In this document: in pieces, positions 54,892-63,169 of the stretch
How positions within the stretch are numbered: position 1 is the stretch's first letter
How the letters are laid out: every line of letters begins with the position of its first letter
From: Akkermansia muciniphila
GTDB lineage: Bacteria; Pseudomonadota; Gammaproteobacteria; Burkholderiales; Burkholderiaceae_C
Direction of reading: 5' to 3'
DNA length: 64,000 nucleotides
Assembly: GCA_943331105.2 (NCBI GenBank)
Contig: CALQKH020000001.1
Span: 1-64,000, forward strand
Made by a program: the position numbers and the translations under genes
Notes under the pieces: model-generated
What the model was told of the DNA's origin: nothing
Databases searched by the model: none
Seen by the model: the letters and a program-made list of their open reading frames with translations, nothing else

Positions 54892-57800
54892 ATGAACGCC
54901 AATATCTTCCGCTTAGTCTTCAACAAAAAAACCGGCCAACTGGTGCCGGTAGCTGAAATCACAACCTGCAACAGTAAGGGCAGTGCCGGTAGCGCGGCTA
55001 GCGGTGTGGGCGGTGTGCCCCAATCGTCGAATGTCAAGGGGTTGCTTGCCTGGTCATTGATCAACGCAGCTGCAGCGGCAGCGTTTTTGACCATCCCCAT
55101 CGTCAGTGGCAACGCCATTGCAGCCGATGTGTTGCCAACGCAGGGCAACGTGGTCAACGGCAACGCCACCGTCAATGTCAACGGTCGTGTCATGACCGTG
55201 CAGCAACTCAGCCAGGTGCTGGGTGTCAACTGGCAAAGCTTTAGCATTGGCGCTGGCAACACCGTGGTGTTCCAGCAGCCCAATGCCTCGTCAGTGGCCA
55301 TCAACCGCGTCATTGGCAACAGCCGTTCAGAAATTTTTGGCAGCTTGCAAGCCAATGGCCAAGTGTTCTTGCTCAACCAAAACGGCGTGTTGTTTGGTAA
55401 AGGCTCGGAAGTGAGCGTAGGTGGCTTGTTGGCTTCGACGGCTGCCGATGCCACCAAAAACGCCAACGGCCAGTGGGTGCTCAGTGGCGGCAGCAGCAAT
55501 GGCGTCATCAACCAAGGCAACATCAAGGCTGCTGACGGCGGCTACGTGGTGCTGGCTGGCGGCAAAGCCATCAACGAAGGCAACATCACGGCAACCCAAG
55601 GCGCTGTGGCCTTGGCAGCCGGTGGCGGATTCACCCTGAGCTTGGACAACGCTTCCTTGCTCGCCATCAAAGTGGACGAAGCCACTCTCAACGCCCTGGC
55701 AGAAAACAAGGGCCTCATCCAAGCCGACGGTGGTGCGGTCTACCTCACCTCCAAGGGGCGCGACAGCTTGCTCAACACCGTGGTCAACAACGAAGGCCTC
55801 ATTCAGGCCCGCAGCTTGGGCTTCAAAAACGGCAAAGTCGTCTTGATGGCCGAGGGCGGCGATGCGTTGACCAGCGGCACCATCGACGTGTCGGGCCAAA
55901 ACGCTGGCGAAAAAGCGGGTGCGGTGGTCATTGGCGGCAATCGCGTGGGCGTGTTTGGCAACGCCACCATTGACGCCAGCGGCGTGGCCGGTGGTGGCCG
56001 TGTGGTCATCGGTGGCGACTTGCTGGGCAAGGCCACTGATGTCGCCAACATCAGCTTGGCCGACAACACCGTCATTGGCAGTGGTGCCACCATCAAGATC
56101 GGCAGCGCTCAGGGTGACGGTGGTTTTGTAGAAACCTCGGGCAAAACGCTCACCATGCTGGGTACGGTCGAAGGCAAGAGCGCGGGCAAAAACGGCGAGT
56201 GGTTAATCGACCCGACCGACATCACCATCAGCACGGCGGCCAGCACAGCCACCAACACCAGTAACACGTGGGAAGGTAGCGGTTCAACCGCGATTGTGAA
56301 CAACGCATCGATTGAGGGGGCGTTGAATACCGGTGCAGATGTAACTGTTACCACCGCCGGTGCAGGTAGCGCGGGTGGCAACATCACGGTTGCGGCCAAT
56401 ATCAACAAGACGGCAGGTGGTAATGCCAACCTGACGCTCAATGCCAATCAGTCCATCACACTGAACAACGGTGTCAACATTACATCCAACTCGGGGTCGT
56501 TGAATTTAACGATGAATGCATCACAAAGCTCAAATGCTAGTGTTGTAACGTTGAATGGAAATGAGATTTCAACCAATGGAACGGTTCGAATATTGAATTT
56601 GAATTCTGCTGTTTACGGGAGTGCAGCTGTTGTTATGAACGGTAACAACACACTAAATGCGGGTAGTGGATCGATTTTCATCGATGGACAGCAGCCAATT
56701 TTTCTACCATCCCTTGCTGGGGGTGTGAAAATTGGTGGCAATTTAACAACTGCAGGCAATGTGACATTAAACGGCTATGGCACAGGGACTGGCGGGCATG
56801 GAGTGTGGATTGATAACGGAACCATCAAAGTAGTCTCCGGTGTGTTAAATGTTACTGGACGTTCAGGTGGACAAAATGCTGTTCGCATTGAAAACAGTAG
56901 TTTGAATACCGAAGGAGGAATATTAAATATAAATGGCAATTCAAGTCAGGTTAATATTTTAGGAATTAGCTCTTTGGACTCCAGTGGGGGTGGAGTAATC
57001 AACGTCTCAACAGTTGACTTGAGTCCTTCGGCAAATACTCGAACGGCTGTCACCCTTGGCGGTAACTTATCGACCAATGGTACTGTAAACATACACGGGT
57101 CAACGCAAGGTAATGGAAGTACAGGCACAAATGTGACCGGCAACATCACGGTACTGGGTGGAACAACCACCATCACTGGCAATCAGTCGTGGGGCGGTGG
57201 CAACGCATTGGTTTTGGCCAGTGGCTCCAGTATCACCAGCACGGCGGGCGGCAATGCCATTGTCAATGTGACGCAGACGGGCAGCACCAATTTGTCTCTG
57301 GCAGGAACAACGCTGACCGGTAACGTCGCTCTCAATTCCAACGCCAGCATTGTCATGTCTGGCAACAACAGCCTCAATAGCACCAATGGCACAGTGGCCG
57401 TGAATGCAGATATACCCTGGGAAACAACAGCTCGAACCGCCATCAGCATTGGTGGAAACCTCAACACCAGCGGCCAAGTCAATATTACAGGGCGCTCTCG
57501 AACGGCCGCAACAGGCGTGGGGGTGCTGATTGCCGGCAATGTCGCAGCTAGCAACGGCACACTTAACGTTCGCGGTACTCAAGTGCTGGGGACGTATCTG
57601 TCCATGGCGGGAGCCAATGTCACGACGAGCAACGCCACGGTTAATTTCTTGGGTGATCGCAACCTGGTGACATCTGGCACAAACACATTAGATGCCAGTG
57701 CTGGCGGACAGATCAACCTCAACGCAACAGACTCAAACGGGACAAACAGTGTTCGTACTGCTGTTACCCTTGGCGGCAATCTGTCGACCAATGGTGTTGT

Positions 57801-60099
57801 GAATATACGCGGCCTAGCGCAAGGCGCAGGCAGTACGGGCACAAATGTGACCGGCAACATCACGTTACTGGGTGGAACAACCACCATCACTGGCAATCAG
57901 TCGTGGGGCCTTGGCAACGCAATGGTGTTGGCCAGTGGCTCCAGTATTACTAGCACGGCGGGCGGCAATGCCATTGTCAATGTGACGCAGACGGGCAACA
58001 CCAATTTGTCTCTGGCAGGAACAACGCTGACCGGTAACGTCGCTCTCAATTCCAACGCCAGCATTGTCATGTCTGGCAGCAACAGTCTCAATGGCACGAG
58101 CGGGGCAGTGACGATCAACACCAATCTATCGACTGCACTGGGTAATTTGACCACCAACGGTAATGTTGCATTCAATACAAGCAGCGGAAATGGCAACATT
58201 ACACAAGCGGCTTCCACGGCGTTAACTAGCGCCGGCAACCTTTCATTGACAACCGGCAGCGGTAACATCACGCTGAGCAATACGGTTAACAATTTAAGTT
58301 CCAGTATCAACCTCAATACCTCCGGAACTTTCACTGCAGATAGCACTACAGGTTTGATGGTCAATAGTTCAGGTGCGCTTAGGTTGAGTGGATTGAATGC
58401 TGTGGGTGATATCAATGTCTCGACCACAACTGGCAACCTCACCTTGAATGGCAACGTGGTCAGCACTGGGGGGGACGTTACCCTAACTGCTGGCGCTGCA
58501 TCTGCAGTCGCTTCCAGTGCTACAGCCAACGGCGCTGTCACCGGCGGCGACGTTGTCAAGGGCAGTGCTACCAGCGTGACCGCTGGCAGCGGCAAGACGG
58601 TGGCTCTTTATTCGGGCAACGCCAACAGTTCCGCTTTGGCCACCTTGGTCACCAATGGCGATACCAGCCAAAACAAGGCCTATGCGACCAATGTGTCGGG
58701 TGGTGTTGGCATAGTCAATGCATCCAAAGCGCTGAACCTCTTTTATCGCGTCACACCATCCTTGACGGTCACCAGTGCCACCGCGCAAAACAGGGTGTAT
58801 GACGCTACCACGTCGGTTAACGTGACCGGTACGATCAGTGGTGCCATCGACGGCGATGTGCCAGGTAGCATCATCACCGGTACTTTCGCGGACAAAAACG
58901 TCGGCAACAACAAGACCATCAACCTAGGTGCGGTGTCGGTAGCTGGGGCCAACTCTGGCGTGAGAGTAGTTGGATACCAAGCAACTTCCGCAGGGTCATT
59001 GACCGCCAACGTGACAGCGGCCACTCTGCAAGTGACAGGCGTGACGGCCAATAACAAGGTGTACGACGCCACCACAGTGGCCACCTTGGGCGGTGCAGCC
59101 ACAGTGGCGGCACTGGGCTCTGATGTGGTCACGGTTGGTGGCACTGGAGCAGCCACGTTTGACAACAAGAACGTGGGCGCCGGCAAAGCGGTGGCGGTGA
59201 CGGGCTTCACCCTCGCAGGCGCGGACGCAGGCAACTACGTGGTGGTCCAACCCACCAGTCTGACAGCGAACATCACCAAGGCCGACATCAGTGCCGTGAC
59301 CGGTATCACTGCAGCCAACAAGGTGTACGACGCGACGACGGCGGCCACGCTGAACACCAGCGCGGCGGGCTTCACGGGCAAGATTGGCTCAGACGTGCTG
59401 AACGTGAGCGCAGCCAGCGGAGCGTTTGCAGACAAGAACGCAGGTGCGGGTAAGAACGTGAGCATCACGGGCATTACCTTGGGTGGCGCGGATGCGGGCA
59501 ACTACAACCTGGTGAGCAGCACAGCCAGCACGACAGCGGATATCAGCAAAGCTGACATCAGTGCCGTGACCGGTATCACTGCAGCCAACAAGGTGTACGA
59601 CGCGACGACGACGGCCACGCTGAACACCAGCGCGGCGGGCTTTACGGGCAAGATTGGCTCAGACGTGTTGAACGTGAGCGCAGCCAGCGGAGCGTTTGCA
59701 GACAAGAACGCAGGTGCGGGTAAGAGCGTGAGCATCACGGGCATTACCTTGGGAGGCACGGATGCGGGCAACTACAACCTGGTGAGCAGCACAGCCAACG
59801 CCACGGCCGACATCACTGCAGCGCCAACGCCAACGCCAACGCCAACGCCAACGCCAACGCCAACCGCGTACTTGGTCACGCCAGCGGCTACGCAGTTGTC
59901 ATTGGCACGTGAGCTCTCGTCTAACGAGAGCACATTGACGACTGGGCCTATCACCACCTCTGCACCACGCGTGTTCACAAGTGAGGTGGGCGCTAGAACA
60001 GCACCTTCGTTGGTAGCCGTGACGCGCGGCGGTATTTCATTGCCAGTTGACGTGCCCACCTTCCGTGACGATGCGGATGAAAAGAAGGGTGGCAACTAA
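54892..60099 (+). CDS. Filamentous-haemagglutinin-type TpsA adhesin (HMW1A-like) with YDG repeats
   Basis: A 1735-residue secreted adhesin. The N-terminus MNANIFRLVFNKKTGQLVPV is the extended signal peptide region, with cleavage probably after NAIA near residue 78. The TPS secretion domain follows (VQQLSQVLGVNWQSFSIGAG; IFGSLQANGQVFLLNQNGVL; GLLAST). The middle (about 460-1290) is Asn/Thr/Ser/Gly-rich beta-helix sequence with about 75 N-X-S/T sequons by manual count. YDG-type repeats follow (KVYDATT at several places, two nearly identical 90-residue units at 1464-1643), then a seven-unit Pro-Thr linker and a short tail. There is no cysteine after residue 26. Substrate of TpsB and, by context, of the HMW1C-type glycosyltransferase. 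Confidence 0.93.
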   Translation: MNANIFRLVFNKKTGQLVPVAEITTCNSKGSAGSAASGVGGVPQSSNVKGLLAWSLINAAAAAAFLTIPIVSGNAIAADVLPTQGNVVNGNATVNVNGRVMTVQQLSQVLGVNWQSFSIGAGNTVVFQQPNASSVAINRVIGNSRSEIFGSLQANGQVFLLNQNGVLFGKGSEVSVGGLLASTAADATKNANGQWVLSGGSSNGVINQGNIKAADGGYVVLAGGKAINEGNITATQGAVALAAGGGFTLSLDNASLLAIKVDEATLNALAENKGLIQADGGAVYLTSKGRDSLLNTVVNNEGLIQARSLGFKNGKVVLMAEGGDALTSGTIDVSGQNAGEKAGAVVIGGNRVGVFGNATIDASGVAGGGRVVIGGDLLGKATDVANISLADNTVIGSGATIKIGSAQGDGGFVETSGKTLTMLGTVEGKSAGKNGEWLIDPTDITISTAASTATNTSNTWEGSGSTAIVNNASIEGALNTGADVTVTTAGAGSAGGNITVAANINKTAGGNANLTLNANQSITLNNGVNITSNSGSLNLTMNASQSSNASVVTLNGNEISTNGTVRILNLNSAVYGSAAVVMNGNNTLNAGSGSIFIDGQQPIFLPSLAGGVKIGGNLTTAGNVTLNGYGTGTGGHGVWIDNGTIKVVSGVLNVTGRSGGQNAVRIENSSLNTEGGILNINGNSSQVNILGISSLDSSGGGVINVSTVDLSPSANTRTAVTLGGNLSTNGTVNIHGSTQGNGSTGTNVTGNITVLGGTTTITGNQSWGGGNALVLASGSSITSTAGGNAIVNVTQTGSTNLSLAGTTLTGNVALNSNASIVMSGNNSLNSTNGTVAVNADIPWETTARTAISIGGNLNTSGQVNITGRSRTAATGVGVLIAGNVAASNGTLNVRGTQVLGTYLSMAGANVTTSNATVNFLGDRNLVTSGTNTLDASAGGQINLNATDSNGTNSVRTAVTLGGNLSTNGVVNIRGLAQGAGSTGTNVTGNITLLGGTTTITGNQSWGLGNAMVLASGSSITSTAGGNAIVNVTQTGNTNLSLAGTTLTGNVALNSNASIVMSGSNSLNGTSGAVTINTNLSTALGNLTTNGNVAFNTSSGNGNITQAASTALTSAGNLSLTTGSGNITLSNTVNNLSSSINLNTSGTFTADSTTGLMVNSSGALRLSGLNAVGDINVSTTTGNLTLNGNVVSTGGDVTLTAGAASAVASSATANGAVTGGDVVKGSATSVTAGSGKTVALYSGNANSSALATLVTNGDTSQNKAYATNVSGGVGIVNASKALNLFYRVTPSLTVTSATAQNRVYDATTSVNVTGTISGAIDGDVPGSIITGTFADKNVGNNKTINLGAVSVAGANSGVRVVGYQATSAGSLTANVTAATLQVTGVTANNKVYDATTVATLGGAATVAALGSDVVTVGGTGAATFDNKNVGAGKAVAVTGFTLAGADAGNYVVVQPTSLTANITKADISAVTGITAANKVYDATTAATLNTSAAGFTGKIGSDVLNVSAASGAFADKNAGAGKNVSITGITLGGADAGNYNLVSSTASTTADISKADISAVTGITAANKVYDATTTATLNTSAAGFTGKIGSDVLNVSAASGAFADKNAGAGKSVSITGITLGGTDAGNYNLVSSTANATADITAAPTPTPTPTPTPTPTAYLVTPAATQLSLARELSSNESTLTTGPITTSAPRVFTSEVGARTAPSLVAVTRGGISLPVDVPTFRDDADEKKGGN
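57036..58104 (+). repeat. 714-bp-offset duplication inside tpsA
   Basis: A block of about 350 bp (57036-57390) recurs at 57750-58104 in frame, offset exactly 714 bp (238 codons). The core from 57127 and 57841 is nearly identical for about 240 bp (ACAAATGTGACCGGCAAC onwards). The flanks are more diverged, indicating an internal duplication or gene conversion. Confidence 0.85.
59281..59820 (+). repeat. Two tandem 270-bp YDG repeats
   Basis: 59281-59550 and 59551-59820 are nearly identical direct repeats, each encoding 90 residues starting ADISAVTGITAANKVYDATT. A more diverged YDG copy begins near 59040 and another near 58770. The few differences between the tandem copies imply recent duplication or homogenisation. 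Confidence 0.88.
59823..59864 (+). repeat. Hexanucleotide microsatellite (GCCAAC)x7 in tpsA
   Basis: Seven uninterrupted copies of GCCAAC encode alternating Pro-Thr near the C-terminus of the adhesin. Since the unit is six bases, copy-number changes would alter linker length without breaking the frame. Confidence 0.9.
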
Positions 60100-60110
60100 G
60101 CCCAAAGCCT

Positions 60111-61979
60111 ATGACTTTTTCACTCGAAAAATTTGAGGCTCTGGCTTACACTCGAGACCGAGAAATGGGGATGCGCGAACTTGTCGCGCTTCTCCAAGAC
60201 TTGGATTCGAACTACGGACATGTGGGATCTGATTTCCACGCGGTTGTGCTTCAAGCGGTATCGCAGCAAGAGGTTAATCAGCATGTATGGACACGAGCCG
60301 CTGCTGCTGCTTCGTGTTTACTGTCCGACCATGAGTTGTTTTTTTCGCCTGAGTGGCGTCAACGCATTTTGTCTAGCCATCGTTGGTTGTCAGCTTTGTT
60401 TGCGGCCACGCCGTTTAGAAACGCCGACCATGTGATGCGTGCCTTGAACAAACAGGAGGATAAGGGCGATCTAACCAAGCTGGTGGTGGGAGAGGCCGAC
60501 CTGCTGAAGTTTTGTCTGCTTTATTCGCCAGAGTCTGAGGTGCCCCTCGATTTGGATGCGCTTTGGGCTGGCGACAAAGTATTGGCTGCGGGTTTGTGCT
60601 TGGTGCTGCTTTCGCCTAGGTTTTTGGGGTCGTCAGCAGCCCACACCAAACGTGAGCTGATTTTGCCTTGGCTAAGCGAGAGGCTCGATCAGGTGGATGA
60701 TGTCGAGCAGTTACCTATGGGTGTATTACACGACCTCTACATGCACTGCAGCTATGCCGACCGCGCAGACAAGCACGACATCAAGAAGCCGATCAACGCC
60801 TTGATCAGACGGAAATTGCAGCAACACGGTGTGACAGACCGGGTAAGTGGCAAACCTGCCATAGACAAGAAGCCGGTCATGCTGGTCGTGTTGGAGTGGT
60901 TTAGCAGCGCACATTCCATCTATCGAACCCATTCACGCACCATGGAGGCGGCACGGGCCCACTTTGAATTGGTGGCCATGGCCTATGCTGATTGTGTCGA
61001 CGAGACCACGCTCAAGGTGTTTGATGCCTTTGTGCCGATTGACCGCAACGTGGGAGTGATTGACCAGGTCAAGTTGATAAAGACCGAGGCCGAAGACAGA
61101 AATGCGGCTGTCTGTTACATGCCAAGTGTCGGCATGTTCCCCTTGACCATGTGGCTTGCCAATCTCAGGGTCGCTCCACTGCAGTTGATGGCACTGGGCC
61201 ACCCGGCAACCAGCCATTCAGACGCGATCGACTATGTTGTGGTGGAAGAAGACTATGTGGGTGACCCAGCCTGCTTCAGTGAACAGCTGCTGCAGCTGCC
61301 AAGCGATGGCATGCCCTATCGGCCCTCGGCGGCGGCAGCCGGGTTGGATGTGATGCGCCAGCCCGATGCGCAGCCCGAGGTGGTGAAGATTGCCATGTGC
61401 GCCACCACCATGAAGCTCAACCCCGGGTTTCTCGCAGCCTGCGCAAGAATCGCCCATGAGAGCCAGGTGCCGGTGTATTTCCATTTTCTGATAGGGCAGG
61501 CACAGGGCTTGACCTATCCCAATGTACAGCGCGTGGTGCACCAGTATCTGGGTGATCGGGTCACTGTCTATCCGCATCAGAACTATGCCGACTACATGGC
61601 CGTGATCTCGGGTTGCGATATGTTCATCAACCCGTTCCCCTTTGGCAACACCAACGGCATCATTGACACGGTCAGTGCAGGGCTGGTGGGTGTTTGCAAG
61701 ACCGGTTCCGAAGTGCATGAACACATTGATGAAGGTTTGTTCAAGCGCCTGGGCTTGCCCGATTGGTTGGTTACCGATACGGTGGACGACTACGTCAATG
61801 CCGCCGTCCGTCTGGCTTCCAACCATCAGGAGCGGGTGGCGCTCAGGGGTCGGTATGCCGGCCCCGCCAAAGTGGACGTGCTGTTTGAGGGACGCCCCGC
61901 TGTCATGGGCGAAAAAATACTGGCGTTGCTGGAAAAGGCTAAGGCAGCCCGCATAGCGGTGCCTGAGCATGCAGTCTGA
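60111..61979 (+). CDS. HMW1C-type cytoplasmic N-glycosyltransferase (GT41)
   Basis: A 622-residue enzyme that transfers hexose from a UDP-sugar to Asn in N-X-S/T of the adhesin before export. The family signature VGMFPLTMWLANLRVAPLQL followed by MALGHPATSHSDAIDYVVVE and EDYVGDPACFSE is complete. In the C-terminal GT-B half, K435 (ATTMKLNPGF) and N515/D519 (NTNGIIDT) sit at a constant offset of six from the UDP-contacting K441, N521 and D525 I recall for Actinobacillus HMW1C. An all-helical N-terminal domain covers about residues 1-230. No signal peptide is present. It starts 11 bp after the tpsA stop and overlaps the FkbM gene by 11 bp. Confidence 0.93.
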   Translation: MTFSLEKFEALAYTRDREMGMRELVALLQDLDSNYGHVGSDFHAVVLQAVSQQEVNQHVWTRAAAAASCLLSDHELFFSPEWRQRILSSHRWLSALFAATPFRNADHVMRALNKQEDKGDLTKLVVGEADLLKFCLLYSPESEVPLDLDALWAGDKVLAAGLCLVLLSPRFLGSSAAHTKRELILPWLSERLDQVDDVEQLPMGVLHDLYMHCSYADRADKHDIKKPINALIRRKLQQHGVTDRVSGKPAIDKKPVMLVVLEWFSSAHSIYRTHSRTMEAARAHFELVAMAYADCVDETTLKVFDAFVPIDRNVGVIDQVKLIKTEAEDRNAAVCYMPSVGMFPLTMWLANLRVAPLQLMALGHPATSHSDAIDYVVVEEDYVGDPACFSEQLLQLPSDGMPYRPSAAAAGLDVMRQPDAQPEVVKIAMCATTMKLNPGFLAACARIAHESQVPVYFHFLIGQAQGLTYPNVQRVVHQYLGDRVTVYPHQNYADYMAVISGCDMFINPFPFGNTNGIIDTVSAGLVGVCKTGSEVHEHIDEGLFKRLGLPDWLVTDTVDDYVNAAVRLASNHQERVALRGRYAGPAKVDVLFEGRPAVMGEKILALLEKAKAARIAVPEHAV

Positions 61980-62829
61980 TTTCCTGCGCAAGCTGCTGCA
62001 ACCCGGCAGGCTCACGCACGTGGTTGATGTGGGAGCAAACCCTATAGACGGTGATCCGCCCTACAAAGCCATGCTGGAGGCCGGGCTTTGTACTGTGACA
62101 GGGTTTGAGCCACAGGCGTCAGCATTGGCGGAGCTGGAGCAGAAAAAAAGCAGCGCAGAAACCTATTTGCCCTATGCCTTGGGGGCTGGCGACGAACGTG
62201 TGCTCAACATTTGCCGGTATTCGGGCTGGACCAGTCTGTTGTATCCGAGGCCCGAGGCCTTTAGGGTGTTCAGTCAGTTCCAGGACAACGCAACCGTCAT
62301 AGACACCTTGTCCGTGCAGACCCGCAAGCTCGACGATATTGCCGAGTTGCAACCCTTTGATATGTTGAAAATTGACGTTCAAGGTGCTGAGAGAGATGTT
62401 TTTTTGGGTGGCATAAGGCAGCTGCAGAACGCCGTCGCCATCCAGACCGAAGTGTCGTTCATTCCCATGTACATCCAGCAGCCCGTGTTTGGGGACATTG
62501 ATGTCACACTGCGCAAGCTCGGCTTTGTGCCGCACTGCTTTAGCCAGGTCAAGACCTGGCCGGTAGGGCCGCTGCAATATCAACCGGCAGCAGGCCGCGG
62601 CTATCACCAGCTACTGGAAGCAGATGTGGTGTATGTCAAAGACTTCATTGATCCGATCAAGATGAGTGACGAGCAGCTTAAGCACCTGTGCCTGTTGATG
62701 CACCACTGCTATGGCAGCATTGATTTGAGCGGGCGTTGCTTGGAGGTGCTGGAGCAGCGTGGCGCCATAGACAACGGCGTGAGTCGATATGTGACACATT
62801 TAAATTCTTCAAACAACAAGTCGCTGTGA
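61969..62829 (+). CDS. FkbM-family S-adenosylmethionine-dependent methyltransferase
   Basis: A 286-residue cytoplasmic methyltransferase. The SAM-binding motif is THVVDVGANPIDGDPPYKAM near residue 16, and the later FkbM blocks are VQTRKLDDIAELQPFDMLKI followed by DVQGAERDVFLGG. FkbM enzymes usually O-methylate sugar hydroxyls. The ATG at 61969 lies 11 bases inside the glycosyltransferase gene, so the two are translationally linked. Context suggests methylation of the sugar on the adhesin, but a lipopolysaccharide or other glycan acceptor is possible. Confidence 0.9.
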   Translation: MQSDFLRKLLQPGRLTHVVDVGANPIDGDPPYKAMLEAGLCTVTGFEPQASALAELEQKKSSAETYLPYALGAGDERVLNICRYSGWTSLLYPRPEAFRVFSQFQDNATVIDTLSVQTRKLDDIAELQPFDMLKIDVQGAERDVFLGGIRQLQNAVAIQTEVSFIPMYIQQPVFGDIDVTLRKLGFVPHCFSQVKTWPVGPLQYQPAAGRGYHQLLEADVVYVKDFIDPIKMSDEQLKHLCLLMHHCYGSIDLSGRCLEVLEQRGAIDNGVSRYVTHLNSSNNKSL

Positions 62830-62834
62830 TTCAA

Positions 62835-63008
62835 ATGACACCCGTATGGCTGAAGTGGATTCGAGAAAATTTTCTCCGCGGATGCTCGTCTGAACAGAGG
62901 CTGTCTGACATGACGGCAGCGGGTGTTGCACGCATGCAAGCTCAGCAGGCTATAGAGCAAGTGAAGTTGGCGATTGCGCCACTCAATAAAGTTGCGCAAC
63001 CGTTCTGA
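62835..63008 (+). pseudogene. Short ORF resembling the N-terminus of a 2OG-Fe(II) oxygenase, probable remnant
   Basis: A 57-codon frame starting five bases after the fkbM stop. The sequence MTPVWLKWIRENFLRGCSSE then QRLSDMTAAGVARMQAQQAI resembles the helical N-terminal leader (W-I-x-x-N-L-x-R-G-C-x-x-E) often preceding bacterial 2OG-Fe(II) oxygenase domains; no catalytic H-x-D follows. It may be a truncated gene end or a genuine small protein. The following 160 bp to 63169 hold nothing recognised. Confidence 0.42.
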
Positions 63009-63169
63009 TATGAGCCCAGTCGAGTAGTTGAACGCATTGCAAGCCTAGCCATGCCTGCGCAGTTGTCGCTGCAATGGATGACCTGTTAGGTTGCGGTGGA
63101 GCCGGCGCAAGCCGCGCGGGCGTATAGGTTCAACATGACGCGTGGGAGCGGGGAAATCGGCTTGTGGGG

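Noticed and set aside
54789..55526. 245-codon antisense frame and several long antisense frames over tpsA (e.g. 57897-58595)
   Set aside because: They are Leu/Pro/Val-rich complements of Asn/Thr/Gly-rich adhesin sequence and carry no ribosome site or motif.
59281..59864. Regular repeats considered as a CRISPR array
   Set aside because: Units are 270 bp or 6 bp, in frame inside tpsA, without spacers or cas genes.
59823..59864. Hexanucleotide tract considered as an on/off phase-variation switch
   Set aside because: A six-base unit cannot shift the frame; only length variation of the Pro-Thr linker is possible.
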